A stretch of DNA of 64,000 nt from Coprococcus phoceensis (GCF_900104635.1 NZ_FNWC01000007.1:1-64000), one strand, 5' to 3'. Counted from the first letter of the stretch, positions 19,972-29,389 are shown. Program-made: numbers and translations. Notes: generated by a model from the sequence alone, not told the origin.

Positions 19972-20000
19972 TTGACAAGTTTATGTACATGGTATTATAT
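19972..20000 (+). promoter_or_regulatory. Candidate promoter for the C-S lyase gene
   Basis: TTGACA (19972-19977) with TTATAT (19995-20000) after 17 bp, about 58 bases before the ATG. Confidence 0.45.
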
Positions 20001-20057
20001 TAAATTTTGTAATTGACGGAAGAAAAACAGGAAGAAAGAAAAGAGAAATGAAGTGTT

Positions 20058-21230
20058 ATGAAGCAGGTAATTTATAAAGAAAGAAAACAAACAGATTGTG
20101 TGAAATGGGATGGGTGCAAGGAGAAATTCGGAATGGAAGAACTGCTCCCGCTTTGGGTTGCGGATATGGATTTTGAAGCGCCGGTATGTGTAAAAGAGGC
20201 TTTGAAAAACTATGTGGATTTTGGCGTGTATGGATATTACCAGCCGCCAAAGGCATACTTTGAGGCATTTGAGAACTGGGAAGAAAAATACCATGATTAC
20301 AAGGTTGAAGATCAGTGGATTCGATTTGCACCCGGCGTGGTGCCGGCATTTAACTGGCTGATACAGATATTGACGAAAGAAAAAGACGGTGTCATTATTA
20401 TGAGTCCGGTGTACTACCCATTTCGAGATGCAATTATAAACAACGAGCGTATGCTGGTGGAGAGTCCTCTTATCAGAACAAAGGAGGGATACGAGATAGA
20501 CTATGCAGACTTTGAACAGAAAATACAAAAGAATGATGTAAAGCTGTTCATATTCTGCTCACCTCATAATCCGGTCGGAAGAGTCTGGACGGCAAAAGAG
20601 ATTAAAAAAGTGTTGGATATCTGTAAAAGGCACCATGTCTATGTACTTGCAGATGAAATTCATCAGGATATCGTTATGAGTGAATACAGGCAAATCACGG
20701 CGGCGACAACCGGGGACTACGATGATATTCTAGTCACGCTTACGGCGGCAACTAAGACATTTAATCTGGCAGGATGTCAAAATTCCATTGTCATAATTCC
20801 AAATGAGAAAATTAGGGATATGTACGATGGGTATTTGGAAAAAATTCGTATCAGCAGTGGCAATGCATTTGGTTATATTGCAGTTCAGAGCGCATATGAA
20901 GGTGGAAGAGAGTGGCTTGAGGAAGCGTTGACGATTATTGAAGATAATTTTAAACGCATGAAAGCGATGTTGGAAGAAAAGCTTCCAAAAGTATGGATTC
21001 CGAATTTGGAAGGGACATATCTGATGTGGATTGATTTAGGAGCATATATAAGTCCGAAAAGGATAGAAGAAGTGCTTCAGAATCAATGTCATTTGGCGGT
21101 AGACTACGGAGAATGGTTTGGTGGAAAAGAGTACAGTACTTTTATACGTGTGAATCTTGCAACTAAATGGGAGAATATAGAGATGGCTGCAGATCAACTT
21201 ATTAAGGCTCTTATTAAAGATGAAAAATAG
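20058..21230 (+). CDS. patB: PatB/MalY-type cystathionine beta-lyase (PLP C-S lyase)
   Basis: Fold-type I PLP enzyme of 390 residues that cleaves the C-S bond of cystathionine or cysteine S-conjugates. LPLWVADMDFEAP is the MalY/PatB hallmark. SPHNPVGRVW, YVLADEIHQDIV (pyridine-nitrogen Asp) and ATKTFNLAG with the PLP Lys near residue 233 follow. The C-terminal RVNLATKWENIEMA carries the carboxylate-binding Arg. ATG 20058 is preceded by GAAATGAAG, a modest site. It has its own promoter and terminator. In relatives it can also act in aminotransfer or in releasing H2S; the exact substrate is open. Confidence 0.87.
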   Translation: MKQVIYKERKQTDCVKWDGCKEKFGMEELLPLWVADMDFEAPVCVKEALKNYVDFGVYGYYQPPKAYFEAFENWEEKYHDYKVEDQWIRFAPGVVPAFNWLIQILTKEKDGVIIMSPVYYPFRDAIINNERMLVESPLIRTKEGYEIDYADFEQKIQKNDVKLFIFCSPHNPVGRVWTAKEIKKVLDICKRHHVYVLADEIHQDIVMSEYRQITAATTGDYDDILVTLTAATKTFNLAGCQNSIVIIPNEKIRDMYDGYLEKIRISSGNAFGYIAVQSAYEGGREWLEEALTIIEDNFKRMKAMLEEKLPKVWIPNLEGTYLMWIDLGAYISPKRIEEVLQNQCHLAVDYGEWFGGKEYSTFIRVNLATKWENIEMAADQLIKALIKDEK

Positions 21231-21241
21231 AAAATAGCGTG

Positions 21242-21277
21242 AAAAAAGGTAAATGCATTTGACATTTGCCTTTTTTT
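21242..21277 (+). terminator. Terminator after the C-S lyase gene
   Basis: AAAAAAGGTAAATG pairs with CATTTGCCTTTTTT around a 7-nt loop, ending in a T-run. Confidence 0.85.
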
Positions 21278-21433
21278 CGTTTATAGACAAAAGCAATAAA
21301 TCATTTACTTATTGAAAATAACAATTGGAATAAGAGAATCAAATATGATAAATTGTATCTACATGACAAAAATCACAAAAAAAACCAAGAGAAACAAAAA
21401 TTTTTGTGTATATGTAGAGGAAGGATCAATGAA

Positions 21434-22219
21434 ATGGGTGATATAACAGTCAAAAATCTTTCTTTTTCGTATGGTGGAGACGAAAGACTTATTTTAAAAG
21501 ATATTAATATGGAGATAGAGGCGGGAGAATTTGTATGTATTCTAGGACAGTCAGGTTGTGGGAAAAGTACACTTTTGCGACTGCTGGCAGGCTTGGAACA
21601 ACCGACAACAGGAGAAATCCTTATGCAAGGTGTTTCGGCTGAAGGTGCAAGTCTTGACAAAGGAGTTGTATTTCAGGACTATGGACTATTTCCTTGGATG
21701 AAAGCGGGAGAAAATATTCTGCTTGCATTGAGGCAGCGTTTTCCGAAAAAAGATAAAAAGGAGTTAAAACAGACAGCAGTAGAGATGCTGGAAGCAGTAG
21801 GACTTAGTGCATCGGTCTATAACAAATTTCCGAAAGAGTTGTCTGGTGGTATGAAACAAAGATGTGCGATTGCACAGGCACTCAGCGTTGATCCGCCAAT
21901 CCTTCTAATGGATGAGCCATTTGGAGCACTTGATGCGGTCACCCGTGCCAGACTTCAGGATATGCTCTTTGATTTGTGGTCTGGACAGGCTTCTCAAAAG
22001 ACTGTATTTTTTGTCACACATGATGTAGACGAGGCTCTATTGCTGGCAAATCGGATTGTAGTACTGGGACAATCACCAAGCAATATTATTTATGAATGCA
22101 AACTGTCAGATGAACAACGCCCGACTAGAGAAACACAATTTGACAATTTGGAAACAATGAAGCTTCGTAATGAACTGATTCGTCAGATTAATAAAGATGT
22201 TGTGACGCATATTTCTTAG
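21434..22219 (+). CDS. ABC importer ATPase, NitT/TauT type
   Basis: Energises uptake through the permease encoded at 23388. The 261-residue protein has Walker A GQSGCGKST, Q-loop VFQDYGLFPWM, signature LSGGMKQRCAIAQAL, Walker B ILLMDEPFGALD and switch FVTHDVDEALLLA. These match the SsuB/TauB/NrtD group (sulfonates, nitrate, thiamine precursors). ATG 21434 follows GAGGAAGG; the upstream in-frame ATG at 21353 gives a Lys-rich extension unlike the family. No riboswitch was recognised in the upstream 200 bases, so the substrate stays open. Confidence 0.87.
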   Translation: MGDITVKNLSFSYGGDERLILKDINMEIEAGEFVCILGQSGCGKSTLLRLLAGLEQPTTGEILMQGVSAEGASLDKGVVFQDYGLFPWMKAGENILLALRQRFPKKDKKELKQTAVEMLEAVGLSASVYNKFPKELSGGMKQRCAIAQALSVDPPILLMDEPFGALDAVTRARLQDMLFDLWSGQASQKTVFFVTHDVDEALLLANRIVVLGQSPSNIIYECKLSDEQRPTRETQFDNLETMKLRNELIRQINKDVVTHIS

Positions 22220-22273
22220 GAATATCAATGGAAGAATCCATTTGATATAAATATTTTATGGAGGAAATGGAAA

Positions 22274-23365
22274 ATGAAAAAGAAAATCTTAGCAGGGATG
22301 TTAGTATTTGCTATGGTATGCAGTCTCGGGGCATGCTCTGGTGAAAAGTCCAATCCCAAAGACACAAAAGAAGGTAAGGAAGGAGTTTTAGAGCAGGAAG
22401 TCGTAAAATGGAACTATGGGACAAGTGGAAATGTTCTTGTGACAATTGCAGAAGAAAAGGGATATTTTGAGGATGAAGGGATTCAGATTGATCCGGTAGA
22501 AGCCAATGCAAATGCAGATGCTATGACACTTTTGGCAACAGGAAAGGTAGATGTTGTATCAAATGCGGGTACGTCTAATCCACTACAGCAGATTGCTTCC
22601 GGTGTAGATATCTCAGTATTTGGCGGACATATGATTGAGGGATGTATGCCGGTTGTAGCCAAAAAAGGAACGGAATGGAAGGGAATAGAATCGTTCATAG
22701 GGAAAAAAGTAGCTGTAAACCCAAGCTATTTTGCGTTTACAGGTGCAGTTATGGATCTTGGATATGAGAATCCTTTGGAAGTTGTAGATTGGGAAATATA
22801 CTCAGACTATAATGATGCACTTGCTGCAGTTGTCCGCGGGGATGTTACCTATGCATTGATGGGAACGGGACAGAATTTAGCAGTTCAGGATATGGCAGCA
22901 AATGGAGAAATTGATATTGTAAGTTATCAGAGTGAAATTATGGAAAATTATTCTTGCTGTCGTATGGTTGCACAGACAGACTGGATTAATGATAATCCAA
23001 ATACAGTAAAAGCAATTATCCGTGCGTTACTCCGTGCACAGTCATGGTATGAAGCCAATAAAGAAGAAGCGGTGAAACTACATGCGGCGGCTATTGAAGC
23101 GACAGAAGAATATGTGGGCGCTTATATGTTAGATGATGAACATTATTTTGTAAGTGTGGATCCATTAAAAGATGGGGTAGTAAGAGCGTGGGATATTTTG
23201 GACAAGACTGGTTATCTTGGAGAAGATAATAATGTGAAGATTGAAGACCACATTAACACTGAATTATATGAAGAAGCGTTAAAAGAGGCTACAGAAAAGT
23301 ATGGGGAAGAGGCGCCTGAATTTTACGAAGAGATGGCTGCGTTTTTCCAGGAGCATGACAAATAA
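22274..23365 (+). CDS. ABC importer substrate-binding lipoprotein, NitT/TauT type
   Basis: A 363-residue binding protein anchored by lipid: the signal peptide ends in the lipobox LGAC (Cys about residue 21). The mature protein has the family features WNYGTSGNVLVTIAEEKGYFEDEGI, LLATGKVDVVSNAGTS, and NPNTVKAIIRALLRAQSWYE. An acidic Glu-rich tail closes it. Two adjacent Cys (NYSCCRM) in the C-terminal lobe are unusual. It follows the ATPase gene by 54 bases with GGAGGAAATGG before the ATG. Confidence 0.86.
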   Translation: MKKKILAGMLVFAMVCSLGACSGEKSNPKDTKEGKEGVLEQEVVKWNYGTSGNVLVTIAEEKGYFEDEGIQIDPVEANANADAMTLLATGKVDVVSNAGTSNPLQQIASGVDISVFGGHMIEGCMPVVAKKGTEWKGIESFIGKKVAVNPSYFAFTGAVMDLGYENPLEVVDWEIYSDYNDALAAVVRGDVTYALMGTGQNLAVQDMAANGEIDIVSYQSEIMENYSCCRMVAQTDWINDNPNTVKAIIRALLRAQSWYEANKEEAVKLHAAAIEATEEYVGAYMLDDEHYFVSVDPLKDGVVRAWDILDKTGYLGEDNNVKIEDHINTELYEEALKEATEKYGEEAPEFYEEMAAFFQEHDK

Positions 23366-23387
23366 GCAATTTTACAGGAGATAGATC

Positions 23388-24146
23388 ATGAATACAGTAA
23401 AAGCATTTCTAAAAAAATACTGGATTACATGTTGTATATTCATTGGGTTAGTGGCATTATATATTTTTTTGACAAGCAATGGATTGGTAAATCCATATTT
23501 GTTCCCGTCAACAGATAAGATTAAAGCAGCATTTATCGACAGCAAAGATATGATGTTTGGAAATGCAGTTGCTTCATTTAAATTGCTGATTCCATCTATT
23601 TTGCTTTCTTTGCTCATTGCACTTTTTTTAGGGACGATTATGGGGTTGAACCAGAGAGTTCGGGAAATTTTACATCCGGTTATCTATGCGTTCAGCGTAG
23701 TGCCTTCTATTCTTTTGTCTCCGTTTGTACTATTACTTGCACCAACATTATTTTCTGCTTCCGTATTTTTGATAGTATATAATATTGTATGGGCAACGCT
23801 GTTTGCAACAATTACCGGAATTATGACGATTGACAAGCGTTATCTTGACAAAGCGGCAACTTTGGAATTAAAAGGAATGAAGCGGATTACAAAGGTGATT
23901 CTTCCGGCAGCGAGTCCTTCCATATTGGCAGGATTTGTAAATTCTCTTCGAAGTTCTTTTGTGATGCTGGTTTATGCGGAAATGTATGGAGCTGGAGAAG
24001 GAATGGGATATTTCGTAAAGAAATATGCGGAACTTGGTATTTTTGCTAATACATGGGTAGGATTTGTATTCATGGTAATTATACTTGTGATAGTTATGCA
24101 GGCATTTGAATTGTTGAAGAAACACCTTCTTAAATGGACCATGTGA
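23388..24146 (+). CDS. ABC importer permease, NitT/TauT type
   Basis: A 252-residue inner-membrane permease with six hydrophobic segments and the EAA-type coupling loop LDKAATLELKGMKRITKVILPAASPSILAGF. It completes the importer with the ATPase at 21434 and the lipoprotein at 22274. GGAGATAG precedes the ATG, 22 bases after the previous stop. Substrate cannot be fixed from sequence. Confidence 0.86.
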   Translation: MNTVKAFLKKYWITCCIFIGLVALYIFLTSNGLVNPYLFPSTDKIKAAFIDSKDMMFGNAVASFKLLIPSILLSLLIALFLGTIMGLNQRVREILHPVIYAFSVVPSILLSPFVLLLAPTLFSASVFLIVYNIVWATLFATITGIMTIDKRYLDKAATLELKGMKRITKVILPAASPSILAGFVNSLRSSFVMLVYAEMYGAGEGMGYFVKKYAELGIFANTWVGFVFMVIILVIVMQAFELLKKHLLKWTM

Positions 24147-24161
24147 TTTTAGAAAGAGTAT

Positions 24162-24207
24162 AAAAGCAACCATAAAAGCAGTTTTAGCATTTATGAGTTG
24201 CTTTTTT
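24162..24207 (+). terminator. Terminator of the importer operon
   Basis: AAAAGCAAC-CATAAA ... TTTATG-A-GTTGCTTTTTT forms a long stem with a one-base bulge and T-tract, 15 bases after the stop. Confidence 0.85.
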
Positions 24208-24312
24208 AGTTTTGAGATTGCCGAAAAATGATGCAGGAACCTTGCAGAGAAAAAAGGAAAGCTTTATAATGAGCGGTATCAAAAGTAAAAAAGAAAGGGA
24301 ACGATAAAAAGC

Positions 24313-26046
24313 ATGAGAAAATTACTTCGTTATTTGAAACATTATAAAAAAGAAAGTATTATCGGACCATTGTTTAAACTGCTGGAAGCGTGCTTTGAAT
24401 TGATTGTGCCGCTTGTTATGGCGAATATTATTGATATTGGGATTAAAAATCAGGATATGCCTTATATCTGGAAAATGGGAGCAGTGCTTGTTCTTTTTGG
24501 AGTACTTGGACTTGCCTGCTCTTTGACGGCACAGTACTTTGCGGCAAAGGCAGCAGTCGGGTTTGGAACAGAATTACGCCATGATCTGTTTGCGCATATC
24601 AATTCGTTATCCTATGCAGAGATTGATCAGGCGGGAAGCGCGACGCTTGTGACGAGGATGACCAGCGATATCAATCAGGTACAGTCCGGTGTGAATCTGG
24701 TATTGCGTCTGTTTTTACGATCTCCGTTTATTGTGGTGGGAGCAATGATCATGGCTTTTACAATCAGTGTGAAAGCTGCCCTGATTTTTGTGGTGGCAGT
24801 ACCGCTTCTTGCAATTGTGATCTATGGAATTATGATGATCACGATTCCGTTATATAAAAAAGTGCAGCGCGGGCTGGATGGAATACTTTTATCTACGCGA
24901 GAGAACCTTTCCGGGATACGTGTTGTAAGGGCGTTCTGTACACAGAAACGGGAAATCGAAACATTTGCAGAGGAAAACAGCAGTTTGCTCGATGTTCAGA
25001 TGCTGGTAGGAAAACTTTCGGCACTTTTAAATCCAGCGACTTACATTATTGTAAATGTGGCAACAATTGCAATTGTCTGGTTTGGTGGAAAGCAGGTGTA
25101 TGTTGGAAATATTTCACAGGGAGAAGTGATTGCGCTTGTCAATTATATGTCTCAGATTCTTCTAGCGCTTATTGCATTGGCTAATTTGATCGTATCTTTC
25201 ACAAAAGCGCTTGCATCAGGATCTCGTATTAATGAAGTCTTTGAACTGACGTCAGATATTGTCGATGGAGAATATGATAGAGAGGAATCAAATAAAGAGA
25301 ATATGGTGATCTTTGATGAGGTCAGTATGTCTTATTCCGGTGCAGAAGAAGCGATATCAAATATCAGTTTCGTTGTAAAAAGGGGAGAGACAGTCGGTGT
25401 GATCGGAGGAACCGGATCCGGGAAATCGACGTTGGTCAATCTGATCCCTCGATTTTATGATGTCACGAAAGGACAGATATTGGTAAATGGAGAAAATGTG
25501 AAAAACTATAAGATTGAGACGCTTCGAAAGAAAATAGGTGTTGTTCCGCAAAAAGCAGTATTGTTTCGTGGAACCATTCGCGACAATATGAAAATGGGAA
25601 ATGAAAATGCAACAGACGAGATGATTTACAGAGCATTGGAAACGGCGCAGGCTCTGGAGGTGGTAGAGAAAAAGAAAGAAGGACTGGATGCGAAAATCAG
25701 CCAGAACGGAAAGAATCTGTCAGGAGGACAAAAACAGAGGCTTACCATTGCAAGAGCACTTGTGAAAAATCCAGAGATATTGATTTTGGATGACAGCGCA
25801 TCTGCACTTGATTTTGCGACAGATGCGAGGCTGCGTAAAGCGATTGCAGAAAATACAGATCAGATGACGGTATTTATCGTGTCACAGAGAGCCTCATCGA
25901 TCATGCAGGCGGATAAAATCATTGTATTGGATGACGGCAAAATGGCAGGAATCGGAACACATCAGGAATTGCTTCGGACCTGTGAAGTTTATCAGGAAAT
26001 TTGCAGTTCGCAATTCTCAAAAGAGGAGGTGGGACATCATGCGTAA
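24313..26046 (+). CDS. Heterodimeric ABC exporter subunit A (degenerate site)
   Basis: A 577-residue half-transporter with an N-terminal six-helix export domain and a C-terminal ATPase domain: Walker A GGTGSGKSTLVN and signature LSGGQKQRL. Walker B is ILILDDSASALD, where the catalytic Glu is replaced by Asp, and the switch His is Gln (FIVSQRAS). Such a degenerate subunit is known from asymmetric exporters such as TM287/288 and LmrCD. It overlaps the next gene, which supplies the intact residues, by 8 bases. The substrate is probably a drug, lipid or peptide; not determinable. Confidence 0.88.
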   Translation: MRKLLRYLKHYKKESIIGPLFKLLEACFELIVPLVMANIIDIGIKNQDMPYIWKMGAVLVLFGVLGLACSLTAQYFAAKAAVGFGTELRHDLFAHINSLSYAEIDQAGSATLVTRMTSDINQVQSGVNLVLRLFLRSPFIVVGAMIMAFTISVKAALIFVVAVPLLAIVIYGIMMITIPLYKKVQRGLDGILLSTRENLSGIRVVRAFCTQKREIETFAEENSSLLDVQMLVGKLSALLNPATYIIVNVATIAIVWFGGKQVYVGNISQGEVIALVNYMSQILLALIALANLIVSFTKALASGSRINEVFELTSDIVDGEYDREESNKENMVIFDEVSMSYSGAEEAISNISFVVKRGETVGVIGGTGSGKSTLVNLIPRFYDVTKGQILVNGENVKNYKIETLRKKIGVVPQKAVLFRGTIRDNMKMGNENATDEMIYRALETAQALEVVEKKKEGLDAKISQNGKNLSGGQKQRLTIARALVKNPEILILDDSASALDFATDARLRKAIAENTDQMTVFIVSQRASSIMQADKIIVLDDGKMAGIGTHQELLRTCEVYQEICSSQFSKEEVGHHA

Positions 26047-27775
26047 ACATCATGGAACGATTAAGAGAGTCGGAAAGCTTTTGCTGCCGTATCTGCATTA
26101 TCTGATATTATCGTTGGTTTTTGCTGTGATCACAGTGGGCTTTACTTTGTATGCACCGATTTTAATTGGGGATGCGGTAGATTTTATTGTAGGAAAGGGG
26201 CAGGTCGATTTTGGGAAAATTCTGCAAATACTTGTGAAACTTGCAGTTATCATTGGAGTGACAAGCATGGCACAATGGCTGATGAATCTGTGCAATAATC
26301 AGATTACGTACCGGGTGGTAAAGGATGTGCGTATGAATGCATTTGAACATCTGCAAAAACTTCCTTTGAAATATGTAGACAGTCACCCATACGGAGAGAC
26401 GATCAGCAGAATCATCACAGATGTAGAGCAATTTTCAGATGGACTTTTGATGGGATTTTCACAGCTGTTTACAGGTGTTGTGACAATTGCCGGGACATTG
26501 GCATTTATGCTTTCTATCAATGTCAAGATTTCGCTCATTGTTATTTTCATCACACCATTGTCATTGTTTGTCGCAAGTTTTGTTGCAAAAAAGACGTATA
26601 ACATGTTTAAAATACAGTCTGAAACGCGGGCACAGATGACATCTCTCGTGGATGAGATGGTGGGAAATCAAAAAGTTGTGCAGGCATTTGGGTATGGAAA
26701 ACGTTCATTAGAACGGTTTGATACAATTAACGAGGAACTAAAAACATGCAGTATCCGCGCCATTTTCTTTTCTTCCATCACGAATCCAAGCACAAGGTTT
26801 GTGAATGGGCTTGTATATTCGGGTGTGGGAATTTTTGGAGCCGTTTTGGCGATGCAGGGCGTGATCACGGTTGGACAGTTGTCTTGTTTTCTCACCTATG
26901 CCAATCAATATACAAAACCATTCAATGAGATATCGAGTGTGCTCACAGAGATCCAGAATGCATTTGCGTGTGCGAAAAGAGTGTTTGATTTTATAGATGA
27001 AGAGGTAGAAACGAAAGACAAAGAAGGCGCACTGATTTTGCAGCAGACAGATGGAAGTATGGAATTGCAGCATATTTCGTTTTCTTACCGAAAGGATACA
27101 CCGTTGTTGAAAGATCTGAATCTACATGTAAAACAGGGACAAAAGGTTGCGATTGTAGGTCCGACAGGATGTGGAAAAACAACCTTGATCAATTTGTTGA
27201 TGCGGTTCTATGATATCGATGCGGGGAAAATCTATGTGAGTGGACATGATGTGAAAGAGATTACAAAAGACAGTCTGCGTGCAAATTTTGGAATGGTATT
27301 GCAGGACACCTGGCTGAAATCAGGAACAATCGCTGAAAATATTGCATATGGAAAACCCGAAGCTACGAGAGCAGAGATTATTGAGGCTGCAAAGGCAGCG
27401 CATGCACATGGATTTATCAAGCGCATGTCCGATGGGTACGATACAGTCATCTCGGAAGATGGAGGGAATCTGTCACAGGGACAGAAACAGCTTCTGTGTA
27501 TTGCCAGAGTGATGCTGAAACTTCCACCGATCTTGATACTGGATGAGGCGACATCGTCAATTGATACGAGAACTGAGATTAAGATTCAGGAAGCATTTCA
27601 GAAAATGATGGAGGGGAGAACGAGTTTTATTGTGGCACATCGTCTGTCAACAATAAAAGAGGCAGATATCATTTTAGTGATGAAGGATGGCAATATTGTA
27701 GAACAGGGCAACCACGAGGAGTTACTTGCAAGAAACGGTTTCTATGCAAAATTATATCAAAGTCAGTTTGCATAG
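26039..27775 (+). CDS. Heterodimeric ABC exporter subunit B (catalytic site)
   Basis: Partner half-transporter of 578 residues. It has export-type membrane helices, Walker A GPTGCGKTTLIN, signature LSQGQKQLL, canonical Walker B ILILDEATSSID with catalytic Glu, and the switch His in FIVAHRLSTI. The ATG at 26039 lies within the end of the preceding gene, 6 bases after GAGGAGGTGGG; translation is coupled. One complete and one degenerate ATPase site in the pair is the usual arrangement for heterodimeric exporters. Confidence 0.9.
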   Translation: MRKHHGTIKRVGKLLLPYLHYLILSLVFAVITVGFTLYAPILIGDAVDFIVGKGQVDFGKILQILVKLAVIIGVTSMAQWLMNLCNNQITYRVVKDVRMNAFEHLQKLPLKYVDSHPYGETISRIITDVEQFSDGLLMGFSQLFTGVVTIAGTLAFMLSINVKISLIVIFITPLSLFVASFVAKKTYNMFKIQSETRAQMTSLVDEMVGNQKVVQAFGYGKRSLERFDTINEELKTCSIRAIFFSSITNPSTRFVNGLVYSGVGIFGAVLAMQGVITVGQLSCFLTYANQYTKPFNEISSVLTEIQNAFACAKRVFDFIDEEVETKDKEGALILQQTDGSMELQHISFSYRKDTPLLKDLNLHVKQGQKVAIVGPTGCGKTTLINLLMRFYDIDAGKIYVSGHDVKEITKDSLRANFGMVLQDTWLKSGTIAENIAYGKPEATRAEIIEAAKAAHAHGFIKRMSDGYDTVISEDGGNLSQGQKQLLCIARVMLKLPPILILDEATSSIDTRTEIKIQEAFQKMMEGRTSFIVAHRLSTIKEADIILVMKDGNIVEQGNHEELLARNGFYAKLYQSQFA

Positions 27776-27831
27776 TATAAAACACAAAAAAGCGGACATA
27801 CTGTAAAAAAAGAACCAGGAGGAATTACAGG

Positions 27832-28014
27832 ATGAAAGCAGTTGTAGAAGATGGATGTATTGCATGCGGGATGTGTGTAAGTATCTGCCCGGAAGTGTTT
27901 TGCATGGGTGATGAGATTGCACAGGTACATGCAGACGTGACTGAAGAGAACGAAAAGGAAGCAAAAGAAGCAAGAGATGGCTGTCCTGTCTCAGTGATTG
28001 ACATCGAAGAATAG
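27832..28014 (+). CDS. Small ferredoxin ([4Fe-4S] type)
   Basis: A 60-residue electron carrier. CIACGMCVSICPEVF holds three cluster Cys and a fourth-type Cys-Pro, and DGCPVSVIDIEE supplies the distal Cys-Pro. The spacing is that of a monocluster ferredoxin as in Thermotoga/Desulfovibrio-type proteins, since only four to five Cys are available. AGGAGG lies 9 bases before the ATG. The next gene encodes a ferritin-like diiron protein, a plausible redox partner. Confidence 0.88.
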   Translation: MKAVVEDGCIACGMCVSICPEVFCMGDEIAQVHADVTEENEKEAKEARDGCPVSVIDIEE

Positions 28015-28040
28015 AATTTATAGAGAAAAGAAAAAAAGAG

Positions 28041-28101
28041 GTCTCCTTTTTCTGACTTTACCATAAAGTGTAAAGTATAGAGAAATAAAGGAGACTTTTT
28101 T
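28041..28101 (+). promoter_or_regulatory. MerR-like dyad and SD-containing hairpin before the ferritin-like gene
   Basis: ACTTTAC-N8-GTAAAGT (28055-28076) lies between CTGACT (28052-28057) and TATAGA (28076-28081), spacing 18-19 bp: the layout of a promoter opened by a MerR-type activator. Enclosing it, GTCTCCTTT (28041-28049) pairs with AAAGGAGAC (28087-28095). The latter holds the Shine-Dalgarno and is followed by six T and then the ATG. Read-through RNA could fold into a terminator that also hides the ribosome site; RNA starting at the inner promoter could not. Confidence 0.5.
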
Positions 28102-28635
28102 ATGTGTGAAGAAGAGATTCAGGTAAGAGATTCTGCAGAATATCCTCCTGTGAAAGTATGTGAAAAAAATCCGAGGTATGCAATGGCGATGTTAAGCAAT
28201 ATCGGAGCCTGCAACTCAGAGATGTCTGCAGTCAGTCTGTATTTTTACAACAGTTTGATCGCAAATGGCAAGTATGAAGAAATCGGAAAGACATTTCACA
28301 AGATCAGTATGGTGGAAATGCACCACATGAATATTTATGGGCAGCTGGCGCAGAAACTTGGGGCAGACCCAAGGCTTTGGAGTGTTGAGCGGAGAAGATT
28401 TACATATTGGAGCCCTGGGTGCAACCGATACCCAAGGCGGATAGATATGATGCTGAAACATGCATATGAAGGGGAAAAGCTTGCGATTGCAACCTATAAA
28501 AGACAGGCAGAATGGATTCAGGACGAGTATGTTGTCGCAAATCTGGAGCGAATTATTTTAGATGAACGGCTGCATATTGAAATCATAGAGCAATTGTATG
28601 AAAAATACGTAAAAACGGCTATTCCCCGAGTGTAA
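28102..28635 (+). CDS. Ferritin-like diiron domain protein
   Basis: A 177-residue four-helix protein of the ferritin-like superfamily. Likely metal ligands are Glu in GACNSEMSA, the ExxH of MVEMHHMN, Glu in AYEGEKLAIATY and the ExxH-type RLHIEIIEQ near the end. This resembles rubrerythrin-like or bacterioferritin-associated proteins without a rubredoxin domain. The N-terminal 20 residues are an extension with two Cys. Likely role is peroxide or oxygen protection in an anaerobe, by analogy. Its 3' end overlaps the convergent regulator gene by 17 bases. Confidence 0.78.
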   Translation: MCEEEIQVRDSAEYPPVKVCEKNPRYAMAMLSNIGACNSEMSAVSLYFYNSLIANGKYEEIGKTFHKISMVEMHHMNIYGQLAQKLGADPRLWSVERRRFTYWSPGCNRYPRRIDMMLKHAYEGEKLAIATYKRQAEWIQDEYVVANLERIILDERLHIEIIEQLYEKYVKTAIPRV

Positions 28636-29305
28636 ATAAGTTGTATTTTTTAATCTGCTGGATATCCTCTTTGGAGAGCAGCAGGTCATCTATGAAATGA
28701 TTTTCTTTTTGTATCTGAGACGTGATCAGGATCTTTCGGCTGCAGGGGCGCATGGTAAGTTGTGAGATACCGGACAAGATACCACTTTTCAGATCCGTTT
28801 GAGAAAAGGTATTTACGGTGCACATCCAAATTTCCTCCAGTGTATTTGCAGTATTTTTTAAACTATAATTTTGCCATGGCCCAAAGGTTGTGCTTTCACC
28901 GGAATAGATTACCTCGCATTTTCCAAAGTGTTCCAGATCATCTACGTCATAGAAAAGCTGAATCGAATAGGTATCCGGCTGATCTGTGGCGTATTCTTCA
29001 ATAATACTTTTCATAATTCGTTTTCTTCTGCCATCATAATTGTACATGTAGTATTTTTTGAGGAGACTTTTGCGAGAGACGTCCGGTTTCCCCTCGGACG
29101 GCGCAGACAAGAGATGCGAAGTGGGAATATGAAAAACCTCCCCGAATTCTTCCAGCGTCTCAACACTGACAGGAAGAATTCCTTTTTCATATTTTGAAAG
29201 AGTAGAACAACTCTTGTGTACAAGTGCGGATAAGTCTTTTAACGTATAATGGTGTGCGATTCTGTATTTGCGGATGTTATTTCCGACACGTTCATTGATT
29301 GTCAT
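28619..29305 (-). CDS. XRE-family helix-turn-helix regulator
   Basis: A 228-residue regulator with an N-terminal Cro/CI-type HTH (about residues 8-62, IRKYRIAHHYTLKDLSALVH...LSKYEKGILPVSVETLEEF). The remaining 160 residues match no domain I recognise and may sense a ligand. ATG 29305 follows AAGGAG by 7 bases. It is convergent with the ferritin-like gene. Targets unknown. Confidence 0.8.
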   Translation of the reverse strand: MTINERVGNNIRKYRIAHHYTLKDLSALVHKSCSTLSKYEKGILPVSVETLEEFGEVFHIPTSHLLSAPSEGKPDVSRKSLLKKYYMYNYDGRRKRIMKSIIEEYATDQPDTYSIQLFYDVDDLEHFGKCEVIYSGESTTFGPWQNYSLKNTANTLEEIWMCTVNTFSQTDLKSGILSGISQLTMRPCSRKILITSQIQKENHFIDDLLLSKEDIQQIKKYNLFTLGE

Positions 29306-29389
29306 GTGTATACTCCTTCTTTTCTTATAAATCAATTTTTTGATAAAAAATCAATTTTAAAAAAAAATAAAAATTTTATTTTCCACATT

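Noticed and set aside
19995..20528. A 177-residue minus-strand frame
   Set aside because: It is the mirror of the C-S lyase gene and its composition (Phe/Leu/His rich) is typical of a shadow frame.
21231..21433. A riboswitch ahead of the NitT/TauT importer
   Set aside because: No TPP, SAM or other motif could be matched by eye; the T-run hairpin belongs to the upstream gene.
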